Shown here piece by piece: positions 20,267 to 30,390 of a stretch of 64,000 nt of DNA. Source of the stretch: Skermanella pratensis. GTDB lineage: Bacteria > Pseudomonadota > Alphaproteobacteria > Azospirillales > Azospirillaceae. The stretch lies in assembly GCF_008843145.1 (NCBI RefSeq), contig NZ_CP030265.1, positions 2,714,001 through 2,778,000 of the forward strand, given 5' to 3'. Each line of letters begins with the position of its first letter. The stretch's first letter is position 1. The notes beneath the pieces are model-generated. The model made no database searches. It was not told the origin of the DNA and was given only the letters and a program-made list of their open reading frames with translations. The position numbers were made by a program, and so were the translations under genes.

Positions 20267-21892
20267 ATGTCGAACGATCTGGATCGCGAAGAAAGGCTTG
20301 AGTTCCTTGGCATCGGTGACGAAACGCGATCGGCCCTGAAGCATTTCGCACCCGTCGTGGAAGCGACGCTGCCGAAGACCCTGGACAGGTTCTACGAGCA
20401 TCTTGCAACCAATGCCGAGATGCGGACGATGCTGGCGGGAGTCTCGATCGACCGCCTGAAGGAGGCCCAGCGCCGCCACTGGACCAGCCTGTTCTCAGGG
20501 ACCTTCGACGAGGCCCAGCTGGAGCGAACCATCCAGATTGGCACCACGCACCAGCGCATCGGCTTGGAGCCGCGCTGGTACATCGGCGGATACGCCCTGG
20601 CGATGGGTGACCTGATGGATGCGGCGGTCACCCGGCATCGCTGGCAGCCGGCCCGGTTGAGGCAGGTGCTCCGGGCGATCGTCCAGACCGTCTGTCTCGA
20701 CATGGATCTGGCGATCTCCTGCTACATCGAGAGCGGCGACCAGAGCCGGCAGAAGGAACTGTGGCGACTGGCCGACATGCTGGAGCGGGAAGTCCATTCG
20801 GTGGTGTCCCAGGTCGCCGAGCGCGGCGGCCACGTGTCCGACATCGCAACCCAGACCTCGGCGGCGATCGACCGCGTGGCGGGGAACGCGACAGCCGTTG
20901 CCTCGGCGGCGGAGCAGGCCACCGCCAGCTTCGAAACCGTTGCCGCGGCGGGCGAGCAGCTTTCCGCCTCGGTGTCGGAGATCAGCCGGCAGGTCAGCGT
21001 CTCGCGCACCGTCACCCGCCAGGCGGTGGACCAGGCGGGATCGGCCAACCAGTCGGTTCAGGGCTTGGCGATGGCGGCGGGGGAGATCGGGCAGATCATT
21101 CGCGTCATCAACGAGATCGCCGGCCAGACCAACCTTCTGGCCCTGAACGCGACGATCGAGGCGGCGCGTGCCGGGGAAGCCGGCAAGGGGTTCGCCGTCG
21201 TCGCCAACGAGGTCAAGGCGCTGGCCGCCCAGACCGCGCGGGCCACGGAGCAGATCTCCGCCCAGATCTCCCGCATCCAGGCGGAAACCGAGAAGGCGGT
21301 CTCCGGTATCCAAAGCATCGTCGGCGTGATCCACGAGGTGGAGGCGATCTCCGCCGGCATCGCCGCCGCGATCGAGCAGCAGACCGCCTCGACGGGAGAG
21401 ATCAGCCGCAGCGTCATGGAGGCCGCCGCCGGCACGCGGCAGGTCGCGGCCAGCATCACCGAAGTGGCCCATGATACCGGCGAGGCGTCGGAACTGATGC
21501 ACGAGGTGCGTTCCGAAACCGGCACCATGACCCAGCATGTCGGTCAGCTTCAGAACGAGATCGACGGGCTGATGAGCACGATGAGGACGCACGAGGTATT
21601 CGACCGCCGGAGACACCGGCGGCACGCCGTTGATTTCTCGGCGACGGTATCCGCTGGCGGTGACAGGAGGCAGGTCGGGCTGGTCAACCTGTCGGCGGGC
21701 GGCGTCGGGCTCGTCGGGACCGTCACCGGTTCGGCCGGCGGGATGGTCGAGCTTGTCCTTCCCGGACTGGAGGGCGCGATCCGGGGGCAGATCCTCTCGA
21801 CCGAGCGCGACATCACCCACCTGAAGTTCGAGCGCACGCTGACGTCGGCCGAACTGACGGGCCTGCTTCGGTCGGCCCGGATGGTGGCATGA
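20267..21892 (+). CDS. globin-coupled soluble chemoreceptor with C-terminal PilZ domain
   Basis: A 541-residue cytoplasmic protein with no membrane segment. Residues 1-160 are a protoglobin sensor. [17 protein letters not shown] contains the proximal haem ligand His95, as in HemAT oxygen sensors. Residues about 165-440 form the MCP signalling coil with tip [22 protein letters not shown]. The C-terminus (about 447-541) carries basic RRRHRR followed by NLSAGG (475-480), the two halves of the c-di-GMP-binding PilZ signature. The protein should couple haem-gas sensing and c-di-GMP to the chemotaxis array. The start at 20267 has GGAGGCGGG immediately upstream. Confidence 0.92.
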   Translation: MSNDLDREERLEFLGIGDETRSALKHFAPVVEATLPKTLDRFYEHLATNAEMRTMLAGVSIDRLKEAQRRHWTSLFSGTFDEAQLERTIQIGTTHQRIGLEPRWYIGGYALAMGDLMDAAVTRHRWQPARLRQVLRAIVQTVCLDMDLAISCYIESGDQSRQKELWRLADMLEREVHSVVSQVAERGGHVSDIATQTSAAIDRVAGNATAVASAAEQATASFETVAAAGEQLSASVSEISRQVSVSRTVTRQAVDQAGSANQSVQGLAMAAGEIGQIIRVINEIAGQTNLLALNATIEAARAGEAGKGFAVVANEVKALAAQTARATEQISAQISRIQAETEKAVSGIQSIVGVIHEVEAISAGIAAAIEQQTASTGEISRSVMEAAAGTRQVAASITEVAHDTGEASELMHEVRSETGTMTQHVGQLQNEIDGLMSTMRTHEVFDRRRHRRHAVDFSATVSAGGDRRQVGLVNLSAGGVGLVGTVTGSAGGMVELVLPGLEGAIRGQILSTERDITHLKFERTLTSAELTGLLRSARMVA

Positions 21893-21975
21893 CGGACGAT
21901 CCCGCCTTGCCGCTTTGAGCGGGCGGGCCGTCTTGGTAGATTGCCCGATCGATCCTTCCTGACGCCGGCATCGCC

Positions 21976-23640
21976 ATGACCGACCGCCTCGCCATCGCCC
22001 TGGCCCAGTTGAACCCGACCACGGGTGCCATCGACCAGAACATCGACCGTATCCGCACGGCGCGGGCGGAGGCGTCCGCGCGAGGGGCGGAACTGGTGGT
22101 CTGCGCCGCCATGGGAGTCTCGGGGCAGCCGGTCGAACAGCTGGTCCTGAAGCCCTTCTTTCTGGACGCGGTCGAGGAGGCGGTCCGGGAGTTCGCCCGG
22201 GAAACGGCAGACGGCGGGCCGGGAGTGCTGGTCGGCGCCCCTTGGCGGATGGATGGGCAGGTCTGCAACGCCGTCCTGCTGCTGGACGGCGGCCGGGTGG
22301 CTACCATCCGGACCAAGCATGTGCTGGCGGACGGGGCGCCGTTCGACGAGCGCCACCTGTTCGCCGCCGGCCCGGTTCCCGGTCCGGTCAATTTCCGGGG
22401 AGTCCGCCTGGGCGTCATGATCGCCGAGGACATGGCGACCGCCGACGTCGCCGAAGCGCTCGGCGAATGCGGAGCCGAAATCCTGGTGGTCGCCGGGGGC
22501 GACGCGGTCGACCTGGACATCCAGGACCGCCGGATCAACCGCGCCGTGGCCCGGGTGGCCGAGACCGGGCTGCCGCTGCTCCATGTCAATCAGGTTGGCG
22601 GGCACGGCGAATTGGTGTTCGACGGCTCCAGCTTCGTGCTCGGCGCCGACCGCGCCCTGCGGATCCATGCGCCCGCCTTCCGGGAGAGCCTGACGGTGGC
22701 CCGGTGGGAACGCGGCGGAGACGATGGCTGGATCTGCCACGAGGGTGAACTGGCGCCGCCGCCGTCCGGGCCGGCCGCCGCATATCAGGCGCTGATGCTG
22801 GGCCTGCGCGACCATGTCAGGAAAACCCGGCGAAACGGCGTTCTGGTCGGCCTGACAGACGGAATCGACAGCGCGCTGACGGCCGCGCTGGCAGTCGATG
22901 CATTGGGGCCGGAGCGGGTCCACTGCGTCCTGCTGCCGTCATCCGACACCGGCCGGGAGACGCTTGAGGATGGGCGGGAAGTGGCGGAACTGCTGGGCTG
23001 CAGGATAGACGAGATCCCGATGGGGCCGGCATTGCGGGCGATCGATGCAATGCTCGCCCCGGCCTTCGCCGGTCGCGACACCGGCAGAGCGGAGGAAGAC
23101 CTTCGGGGGAGCCTGCGCGGCGCCGTCCTGGTGGCCCTCGCGGAGAAGTTCGATGCCCTTGCGCTGTCGGCAGCCAACCGGACCGACGTGGCGGTCGGAC
23201 GGTCGATGCTGCACGGGGACCTTTGGGGCGGTTTCGCGGTGCTGAAGGATGTCTACCGCACCAACGTCGTGGCCCTTGCCAACTGGCGGAACCGGAGTCT
23301 GCCCGACGACGGCAGGGGGCCGGCGGGCCGCGTCGTGCCCGAGCGGGTCATCACCGATACCGCGGCCACCGAACGGCGGGCCGGCAGGGACGGGGATTGG
23401 GCGATGCCGCCGGGCGACCTGCTGGACGATATCCTCCGCTGCCTGCTTGACCAGGAGATGACCGTGGCCGAGATCATCGAGCGCGACCATGATCCGGTGA
23501 TGGTGGACCAGGTCTGGCGGTTGGTGGTCAGGGGGGAGCACCAGCGCCGCCAGCTTCCGCCCGGCGTCAGGATCAGCGGCCACGGTTTCGGATCCGGCCA
23601 CCGGCTGCCGGTCGTCAACGGGTTCACTTCGATCCTGTGA
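21976..23640 (+). CDS. NadE-like protein (glutamine-dependent NAD synthetase fold) with degenerate active sites
   Basis: A 554-residue protein with the full NadE architecture: an N-terminal nitrilase-type amidase (about 1-260) and a C-terminal NAD-synthetase ATP-pyrophosphatase domain (about 270-554). The body is clearly NadE (ETGLPLLHVNQVGGHGELVFDG, HGDLWGGFAVLKDVYRT), but motifs needed for catalysis have changed. The amidase Glu of FPEL is Ala45 (CAAM). The nucleophile Cys of ICED is Ala150 (IAED). Lys114 remains. The P-loop SGGIDS reads TDGIDS (294-299), GNKSE reads ANRTD, and PSAEL/DSLPPYD reads AATER/DWAMPPGD. Glutaminase activity should be lost and synthetase activity is doubtful. The frame is intact, so it is a preserved pseudoenzyme or repurposed paralogue. 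It lies 83 bases after the globin-MCP. Confidence 0.85.
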   Translation: MTDRLAIALAQLNPTTGAIDQNIDRIRTARAEASARGAELVVCAAMGVSGQPVEQLVLKPFFLDAVEEAVREFARETADGGPGVLVGAPWRMDGQVCNAVLLLDGGRVATIRTKHVLADGAPFDERHLFAAGPVPGPVNFRGVRLGVMIAEDMATADVAEALGECGAEILVVAGGDAVDLDIQDRRINRAVARVAETGLPLLHVNQVGGHGELVFDGSSFVLGADRALRIHAPAFRESLTVARWERGGDDGWICHEGELAPPPSGPAAAYQALMLGLRDHVRKTRRNGVLVGLTDGIDSALTAALAVDALGPERVHCVLLPSSDTGRETLEDGREVAELLGCRIDEIPMGPALRAIDAMLAPAFAGRDTGRAEEDLRGSLRGAVLVALAEKFDALALSAANRTDVAVGRSMLHGDLWGGFAVLKDVYRTNVVALANWRNRSLPDDGRGPAGRVVPERVITDTAATERRAGRDGDWAMPPGDLLDDILRCLLDQEMTVAEIIERDHDPVMVDQVWRLVVRGEHQRRQLPPGVRISGHGFGSGHRLPVVNGFTSIL

Positions 23641-23746
23641 CGCGCCGCGGAACTGGCAGGGCTGCAATCCGTCGCATCGCTAATGCGAGTGACTTGCAGT
23701 AAATTTTCGGCCACGGTAACTAGTCCGTTCCGAGGCCTTGAAGCGC

Positions 23747-25078
23747 ATGCGTTCTTCCACGATCACCCCTTCCTATGTCCTGATGGCCCATGCCCTGGTC
23801 GGCAGTCTGGTTTGCAGCCTGCTTGCCGGCGCTCCTGCCCTGGCGGAACAGAAACTCGATCCGGCGGCGGCATCGGTGCTGGCGGACTATGTCAGGCCGG
23901 ATTCAGTGCCTTTTCCGGACGACAATCCCCATAGCCAGGCGAAGGCCGAGCTGGGCCGCAAGCTGTTCTTCGACGCCAGCCTGTCCGGCGCGGGGGACCG
24001 GTCTTGCGCCACCTGCCACGCGCCGGTCTCCGGGTGGCAGGACGGGGTGCCGACCCACCAGGGGCTGGACGGGACGCCGCTGGGACGCCGGACGCCCTCG
24101 GTGCAGGATGCGGCCTGGGGCGAGCTGTACTTCTGGGACGGCCGTGCCGGCAGCCTGGAGGAGCAGGCGCTCGGCCCGGTCCAGAACCCGCGCGAGATGA
24201 ACCAGACGCTGGAAGGGATGGTTCGGACCCTCGAGGCCAACCCGGAGTATCCGCCCCTTTTCGCCCGGGCCTTTCCCGAGGACCCGAGGATCACGCCGGT
24301 CACCGTCGCCAGGGCGCTTGCCACGTTCGAACGCACCCTGGTGTCGGGCGTGACCTCCTTCGACCGCTGGGTCGCGGGCGACAGCGGCGCCGTCAGCGAG
24401 GAGGCGAAGCGCGGATTCGAGGTATTCACCGGACCCGCGGGCTGCGCCTCCTGCCACTCCGGCTGGCAGTTCACCGACCATGCCTTCCATGATATCGGCC
24501 TGCCCGGCGAAGACCTCGGGCGCGGCGCGATCCTGGGCTTGCCTGAACTTAACCACGCCTTCAAGACCCCGCCGCTGCGGAACGTCGCCGACCGCGCCCC
24601 CTACATGCATGACGGCTCGATCGGAACGCTGGAGGGGGTCGTCGAACATTACCGCAGCGGCATCGTGCGCCGGGACACCCTGTCGCCCGACCTGCCGCGG
24701 ATCGACGCCCTGTCCGACCGTGAAAAGTCCGACCTGATCGCCTTCCTGCGCAGCCTCAGCCCGGATCCCGCGACCGCGGCGGACAGCCTCGCCGCCAGTT
24801 CGGCGCCGAAGTCGGAAACCTCGGATACCCTGACGATCGTGCAGAAGAACAAGCAGTTCAGCCACCGCCATGTCCAAGTCAAGGCCGGCGAGGTCCTGAC
24901 GATCCTGAACCAGGACACCCGGGCGCATAATATCCGCGTGTTCGAAGAGAACATGGACTTCAACAGCGGATACCAGGAACCGGGCGAGCATGTCAGCTTG
25001 CCCTTCACCGAGCCCGGCACCTATCATGTGTTCTGCGGCATCCATCCCAAGATGAAGCTTCGGGTGGACGTGAAGTAG
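23747..25078 (+). CDS. di-haem cytochrome c peroxidase/MauG-family protein fused to a cupredoxin domain
   Basis: A 443-residue exported protein with a signal peptide ending near PALA (residue 33). Haem c sites are SCATCH (Cys87, Cys90, His91) and GCASCH (Cys233, Cys236, His237); PYMHDGS near 287 supplies the usual distal ligand region. The family reduces peroxide or performs MauG-like oxidation in the periplasm. Residues about 361-443 are a plastocyanin-like domain with a complete type-1 copper set: His394, Cys430, His433 and Met436 (FCGIHPKM). The copper domain could be a built-in electron donor. A TTG at 23738 is an alternative start. Confidence 0.88.
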   Translation: MRSSTITPSYVLMAHALVGSLVCSLLAGAPALAEQKLDPAAASVLADYVRPDSVPFPDDNPHSQAKAELGRKLFFDASLSGAGDRSCATCHAPVSGWQDGVPTHQGLDGTPLGRRTPSVQDAAWGELYFWDGRAGSLEEQALGPVQNPREMNQTLEGMVRTLEANPEYPPLFARAFPEDPRITPVTVARALATFERTLVSGVTSFDRWVAGDSGAVSEEAKRGFEVFTGPAGCASCHSGWQFTDHAFHDIGLPGEDLGRGAILGLPELNHAFKTPPLRNVADRAPYMHDGSIGTLEGVVEHYRSGIVRRDTLSPDLPRIDALSDREKSDLIAFLRSLSPDPATAADSLAASSAPKSETSDTLTIVQKNKQFSHRHVQVKAGEVLTILNQDTRAHNIRVFEENMDFNSGYQEPGEHVSLPFTEPGTYHVFCGIHPKMKLRVDVK

Positions 25079-25169
25079 GGCAGGAGGCGGTCCGAGTTTC
25101 GGCCGTTTCGCATGAGGCCGCGGTGTGCTATCCGTGCCGGCCCTGTGTTCCCGAAGCCCGAAGAGATCC

Positions 25170-26513
25170 ATGAGCGTCGCCGTCCGTTTCGCGCCGAGCC
25201 CGACCGGCCAGCTCCATGTCGGCAACATCCGCCTGGCGCTGGTCAATTGGCTGTTCGCCCGCAGCCAGGGAGGCAACTTCCTGTTGCGTCTCGACGACAC
25301 CGACCTGGAACGGTCGACCGCCGAATTCGCCGACGGGATCGAGCGCGACCTGCGCTGGCTGGGGCTGGAGTGGGACCGGTTCGCCCGGCAGTCCGACCGG
25401 CTGGACCGCTACGCGGCGGCGGTCGAGCGGCTGAAGGGCGCGAGGCGCCTCTATCCCTGCTACGAGACGGCGGAGGAGCTGTCGCTCAAGCGCAAGAGCC
25501 TGCTCGGCCGCGGCCTGCCGCCGATCTACGACCGCGCGGCGCTGCGGCTGACTGGCGCGGACCGGGCGCGCCTGGAGGCCGAGGGCCGGACACCGCACTG
25601 GCGTTTCCTGCTGGAGCACGAGCCGGTGGAGTGGGACGACCTTGTGCGCGGTCCGCAGCATTTCCACGGGCGGGATCTCGGCGACCCGGTGCTGATCCGC
25701 GAGGACGGGCGGACGCTCTACACGCTGTCCTCGGTCGTCGACGACATCGAGCTGGGCATCAGCCATGTCATCCGGGGCGAGGACCACGTCGCCAACACCG
25801 CTGTGCAGATCCAGCTCTGGCAGGCGCTGGGCGGACCGGTGCCGGGCTTCGCCCACCTGCCGCTGCTGACCGACGCGACGGGTGCCGGGCTGTCGAAGCG
25901 GCTGGGCAGCATCAGCGTCGCCAGCCTGCGCGACGACCAGGGTATCGAACCGATGGCGATCAACAGCCTGCTCGCCAAGCTGGGCACGTCTGACGCCATC
26001 GAGGCCCGCATGAGCCTGGCGGATCTGGCGGCCGAGTTCGACATGGCCAAGGTCGCCCGCGGCGCTCCCAAGTTCGACCCGGAGGAACTGGCCCGCCTGA
26101 ACGCCCGCGTGTTGCACGCCACGCCTTTCGGGACGGTGGCCGGCCGGCTGGAAGCCTTGGGGTTCGGCGGGATCGACGCCATGTTCTGGGAGGCGGTGCG
26201 GCCCAACCTGTCGCGGCTGGCCGACGTGGCGGAGTGGTGGCATGTCGCGCGCGAGCCGATCGAGCCGACCGTCGAGGACGCGGAGTTGCTGTCCGCCGCC
26301 GCGGCGCTGCTCCCGGCGGAGCCGTGGGACGAAACGACCTGGAGCGCCTGGACCGGCGCCGTCAAGTCGGCCACCGGGCGAAAGGGCAAGGGCCTGTTCT
26401 TGCCGTTGCGCCTGGCGCTCACCGGCCGCGACCATGGACCGGAGCTGAAGAATTTGTTACCTCTGATCGGCCGCGAGCGGGCGGAAGCGCGGCTCGCCGG
26501 CCGGGTTGCCTGA
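25170..26513 (+). CDS. gltX: glutamate--tRNA ligase
   Basis: A 447-residue class I synthetase. The HIGH-equivalent is in [12 protein letters not shown] (residues 8-19) and the KMSKS-equivalent is GLSKRLGS. Alphaproteobacteria usually carry two GltX proteins, one of which charges tRNA-Gln for later amidation. This copy, with the short SKRLGS loop, could be either. The start at 25170 has AAGAG upstream. The end overlaps in-frame start options of cysS, so the two are probably co-transcribed. Confidence 0.93.
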   Translation: MSVAVRFAPSPTGQLHVGNIRLALVNWLFARSQGGNFLLRLDDTDLERSTAEFADGIERDLRWLGLEWDRFARQSDRLDRYAAAVERLKGARRLYPCYETAEELSLKRKSLLGRGLPPIYDRAALRLTGADRARLEAEGRTPHWRFLLEHEPVEWDDLVRGPQHFHGRDLGDPVLIREDGRTLYTLSSVVDDIELGISHVIRGEDHVANTAVQIQLWQALGGPVPGFAHLPLLTDATGAGLSKRLGSISVASLRDDQGIEPMAINSLLAKLGTSDAIEARMSLADLAAEFDMAKVARGAPKFDPEELARLNARVLHATPFGTVAGRLEALGFGGIDAMFWEAVRPNLSRLADVAEWWHVAREPIEPTVEDAELLSAAAALLPAEPWDETTWSAWTGAVKSATGRKGKGLFLPLRLALTGRDHGPELKNLLPLIGRERAEARLAGRVA

Positions 26514-26538
26514 AGTGGTTTTGTTTAAGGAAAAACCG

Positions 26539-27911
26539 GTGGCGCTGGATCTTTTCAACACGCTGACCCGCCAGAAGGAACGGTTCGAGCCGCTGGTGCC
26601 GGGCAGGGTGGGCCTCTATGTCTGCGGCCCGACCGTCTATGACTACGCCCATATCGGGAATGCGCGGCCAGTCGTCGTGTTCGACGTGCTGTACCGGCTG
26701 CTGCGCCGGCTCTACGGGGAGGTCCGCTACGTGCGGAACATCACCGACGTGGACGACAAGATCATCGACCGGGCACGGGAGAGCGGGGAAGGGATCGACA
26801 GCGTCACCTCCCGCACGACCGAGGCCTATCACCAGGACATGGCCTCCCTGAACGCCCTGCCGCCGGACGTCGAGCCGCGCGCGACCACCCATGTGGCGCA
26901 GATGATCCGGATGATCGGGCGCCTGATCGCGGCCGGCAACGCCTACGAGGCCGAGGGGCACGTGCTGTTCAGCGTGCCGTCGATGGCGGACTATGGCCGG
27001 CTGTCGCGTCGGTCCCGGGACGAGCTGATCGCGGGCGCCCGCGTCGAGGTGGCGCCGTACAAGCGCGACCCCGCCGACTTCGTGCTGTGGAAGCCCTCCG
27101 CCCGGAGGTGCCGGGCTGGGACAGCCCGTGGGGACGGGGACGGCCGGGCTGGCATATCGAGTGCTCCGCCATGGCGGAGGAGCACCTGGGGGAGACCTTC
27201 GACATCCATGGCGGCGGCCTGGACCTGATCTTTCCTCACCATGAGAACGAGATAGCCCAGTCAGTCTGCGCCCATGGCGGCGCCCCGCTGGCCCGCTACT
27301 GGGTTCACAACGGTTTCCTGACGGTCGAAGGCGAGAAGATGTCCAAGAGCCTGGGCAACTTCTTCACCGTCCGGGACCTGCTGGGCGAATTTCCCGGCGA
27401 GGCGATCCGCCTGACCCTGCTCGGAGCCCATTACCGCCAGCCGCTCGACTTCACCCGGGACGGGCTGAAGCAGGCCAAGGCGACCCTGGACCGGTGGTAC
27501 ACGGCGTTGCGCTCGGTCGAGGACGTGCCAGCGTCCGGGGACGAGGTGCCGGCCGAGGTGATAGCGGCGCTGGAGGATGACCTGAACACGCCGCTGGCGA
27601 TCAGCCACGTTCACGCTGTCGTCACGGCCCTGAACAAGGCGGCGGAACCGGCAGAGCGCGCGGCGCTGAAGGGCGCATTGCTGGGCGCCGGCAGCGTGCT
27701 GGGCCTGCTCGGGCAGGACCCGACCGAATGGTTCCGCGGCGGCGATGCCGGCGGACTGGGCGCCGCGGCGATCGAGGACTTGATCGAGCAGCGCAAGCAG
27801 GCCCGCAAGGCCAAGAACTTCGCGTCGGCCGACCGGATCCGGAAGGAGTTGGCCGACCAGGGCATCGTGCTGGAGGACGGTCCCGGCGGGACCACCTGGA
27901 AGCGGGCTTGA
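26539..27911 (+). pseudogene. cysS: cysteine--tRNA ligase, broken by a 1-base frameshift in this sequence
   Basis: Both halves of a normal class I CysRS are present. The first frame runs from the GTG at 26539 (AAGGA at 26527-26531) with [17 protein letters not shown] and [10 protein letters not shown], and ends in frame at FVLWKPSA. The second frame resumes with [24 protein letters not shown], the zinc-ligand segment [11 protein letters not shown] and KMSKSLGN, and stops at 27911. The break falls in GCCCGG at 27100-27105: restoring one C (GCCCCGG) rejoins the frames as KPSAPEVPGWD. Because CysRS is essential, a sequencing or assembly error in a C run is the likeliest cause. A real mutation with a second cysS elsewhere is the alternative. 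Confidence 0.9.
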
Positions 27912-27913
27912 TC

Positions 27914-29518
27914 ATGGGTGAGCGGATTTATCTCTACGACACCACCCTGCGGGACGGCGCGCAGACCCAGGGCGTCGATTTCTCCGTAGCCGACAAGACG
28001 GCCATCGCCCGGGATCTCGACCTGTTGGGGATCGATTACGTCGAGGGCGGCTGGCCGGGCGCCAACCCGACCGACGACGCTTTCTTCGCCGACCCGCCGG
28101 AGTTGCGCAACGCAACCTTCACCGCGTTCGGCATGACCCGCCGGCCCGGCCGGAGCGCCGCCAACGATCCCGGCCTGGCCGGCCTTGTCGGTGCGAAATG
28201 CGATGCGGTCTGCATGGTCGGGAAGACTTGGGACTTCCATGTGGACGTGGCGCTGAACATACCGCGGGCGGAGAACCTGGAACTGATCTCCGACAGCATC
28301 AGGCTGATCCGGGAGCGCAAGGGCGAGGCGCTGTTCGACGCCGAGCATTTCTTCGACGGCTACAAGGCCAACCCGGACTACGCGCTGGATTGCCTGACGG
28401 CGGCATACCAGGCAGGCGCCCGCTGGATCGTGCTGTGCGACACCAACGGCGGCTCGCTCCCCGACGAGGTCGAGCGCATCGTCCGCGCCGTGGCGGAGCG
28501 CATTCCCGGCGGCAACTTGGGCATCCACACCCACAACGACACGGAGAACGCCGTCGCCAACTCGCTGGCCGCGGTCCGCGCCGGAGCGCGGATGATCCAG
28601 GGGACGCTGAACGGGCTGGGCGAGCGCTGCGGCAACGCCAACCTGGTATCGCTGATCCCGACGCTGATGCTGAAGATGGGCTTCGAGACCGGCATCTCGG
28701 CCGATGGCCTGCGCCGCCTGACCCAGGTCTCGCGCGGGCTGGACGAGAGGCTGAACCGGGCGCCCAACCGGCACGCGCCCTATGTCGGGGAAAGCGCCTT
28801 CGCCCATAAGGGCGGACTCCATGTCTCCGCGGTCGAGAAGGACCCCGCGAGTTACGAGCACGTGGACCCAACCAGGATCGGCAACCGCAGATGCATCGTC
28901 GTCTCGGACCAAGCGGGCCGGTCGAACCTGCTCGCCCGTTTCCGCGAGATCGGCATCGAGATCGATCCGCGGGACGAGCGCATCGCCGACCTGGTGGACT
29001 TGGTAAAGCGGCGCGAATATGACGGCTACGCCTACGACGGCGCCGAGGCGAGCTTCGAGCTTCTGGCCCGCCGCGCCCTGGGGGAGGTGCCGGACTTCTT
29101 CCGCCTCCAGAGCTTCCGGGTCATCGACGAGCGGCGCTGGAACGCCCGGGACGAGCTGATCACCCTGTCCGAGGCGACCATCAAGCTGGATGTCGGCAGC
29201 CAGTCGCTGATGACGGTCGCGGAAGGCAACGGCCCCGTCAACGCGCTGGACATAGCGCTGCGCAAAGCGCTGCTTCCCGCCTATCCGGAGTTGGAAGGGC
29301 TCCGGCTGGTCGACTACAAGGTCCGCATCCTGACGCCCAACGACGGCACCAAGGCGGTGACCCGGGTCATGATCGAGAGCATCGACGGGCGGGGCGACCG
29401 CTGGACGACCGTCGGCGTCTCGGCCAACGTGATCGACGCATCCTACAACGCGCTGCATGACAGCATCACTTACCGGCTGTACCGCGCCAGCGCCGCCCCG
29501 GTACGGACAGTGATATAG
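27914..29518 (+). CDS. cimA: citramalate synthase
   Basis: A 534-residue enzyme of the isopropylmalate-synthase family. It condenses acetyl-CoA with pyruvate to citramalate, giving a threonine-independent route to isoleucine. YDTTLRDGAQTQGVDFS at the N-terminus supplies the metal Asp and base Arg. HTHNDTENAVANSLAA provides the metal His pair, and GLGERCGNANL is typical. A LeuA-type regulatory domain occupies the last 120 residues or so. It starts 2 bases after the cysS stop. GGERCGN and the KGGLHVSA segment favour CimA over LeuA. Confidence 0.9.
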   Translation: MGERIYLYDTTLRDGAQTQGVDFSVADKTAIARDLDLLGIDYVEGGWPGANPTDDAFFADPPELRNATFTAFGMTRRPGRSAANDPGLAGLVGAKCDAVCMVGKTWDFHVDVALNIPRAENLELISDSIRLIRERKGEALFDAEHFFDGYKANPDYALDCLTAAYQAGARWIVLCDTNGGSLPDEVERIVRAVAERIPGGNLGIHTHNDTENAVANSLAAVRAGARMIQGTLNGLGERCGNANLVSLIPTLMLKMGFETGISADGLRRLTQVSRGLDERLNRAPNRHAPYVGESAFAHKGGLHVSAVEKDPASYEHVDPTRIGNRRCIVVSDQAGRSNLLARFREIGIEIDPRDERIADLVDLVKRREYDGYAYDGAEASFELLARRALGEVPDFFRLQSFRVIDERRWNARDELITLSEATIKLDVGSQSLMTVAEGNGPVNALDIALRKALLPAYPELEGLRLVDYKVRILTPNDGTKAVTRVMIESIDGRGDRWTTVGVSANVIDASYNALHDSITYRLYRASAAPVRTVI

Positions 29519-29538
29519 ACAGTCAGACGTATAGAGAG

Positions 29539-30312
29539 ATGGCAGGAACCAACCCCCAGCGGGACGCCGTTCTCGGCGGACCGGCGATCATCCTGATCGA
29601 GCCCCAGCTCGGCGAGAACATCGGCACCTGCGCCCGCGCAATGCTGAACTGCGGGCTTACCGACCTACGGCTGGTCCGTCCGCGCGACGGATGGCCGAGC
29701 AGCAGCGCCAGGGCCTCCGCGTCCGGCGCGGACCTGGTGCTCGACAATGCGCGCCTGTTCGACCGGACGGAGGACGCGATCGCCGACCTGTCCCAAGTCT
29801 TCGCGACCACAGCCCGCAACCGCGGCATGATCAAGCGGATCATGACCCCGCGCGAGGCGGCATCGGAGATGCGGGCCCAATCTTCCGCCGGCCTCGCGAC
29901 CGGCGTGCTGTTCGGACCGGAGCGGACGGGGCTGTTCAACGACGACCTGGCGCTGGCGGACACCAGCCTGACGGTACCGCTGAACCCGGCGTTCAGTTCG
30001 CTGAACCTAGCCCAGGCGGTCCTGATCATCGGGTATGAATGGTACCAGACCGGCGACGTGGCTCCTGGGCGCTATCTCCACACCGGAGCGACCCGCCCCG
30101 CCAACAAGGAAGAACTGGTCAACCTGTTCTCCCACCTGGAAGAGGAGCTTGAAAACTCGCGGTTCTTTTCATCGCCCGGGAAAAAGCCGTCTATGATTCG
30201 ATCGATAAGGAACTGCTTTCAGCGGATGGATATGACTGAACAGGAAGTCAGGACCTTCCATGGCATCATTTCCGCATTGACCGGACGCAAGAGATCCACA
30301 CCAAAGGAATAG
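29539..30312 (+). CDS. trmJ: TrmJ-type tRNA (cytidine/uridine-32 2'-O)-methyltransferase
   Basis: A 257-residue SPOUT-family RNA methyltransferase. The N-terminus (IILIEPQLGENIGTCARAMLNCGL) and the SAM-binding knot motifs VLFGPERTGLFNDDL and VPLNPAFSSLNLAQAV are diagnostic of TrmJ/LasT. The C-terminal 80 residues are a basic helical extension typical of TrmJ. It follows cimA by 20 bases in the same direction. Confidence 0.9.
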   Translation: MAGTNPQRDAVLGGPAIILIEPQLGENIGTCARAMLNCGLTDLRLVRPRDGWPSSSARASASGADLVLDNARLFDRTEDAIADLSQVFATTARNRGMIKRIMTPREAASEMRAQSSAGLATGVLFGPERTGLFNDDLALADTSLTVPLNPAFSSLNLAQAVLIIGYEWYQTGDVAPGRYLHTGATRPANKEELVNLFSHLEEELENSRFFSSPGKKPSMIRSIRNCFQRMDMTEQEVRTFHGIISALTGRKRSTPKE

Positions 30313-30344
30313 CGTTTTTGCTTTCTGGATAGACTTGCACAAAG

Positions 30345-30360
30345 TGGCATGAGAGTTGCT
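30345..30360 (+). promoter_or_regulatory. sigma-54 (-24/-12) promoter
   Basis: TGGCATGAGAGTTGCT matches the RpoN consensus TGGCACG-N4-TTGCW at all but one of the defined positions. The invariant GG and GC dinucleotides are exactly 10 bases apart. The predicted transcript start near 30371 leaves a short leader to the small gene at 30391, which has a perfect AGGAGGG. RpoN promoters require an enhancer-binding activator; none is encoded nearby. Confidence 0.75.
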
Positions 30361-30390
30361 GAAGAACTCCTATCTATCGGGTAGGAGGGA

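Noticed and set aside
27087-27911. Second half of cysS as an independent gene starting at a GTG
   Set aside because: It begins in the middle of the CysRS catalytic core and has no ribosome site; it reads continuously with the upstream half once one base is restored.
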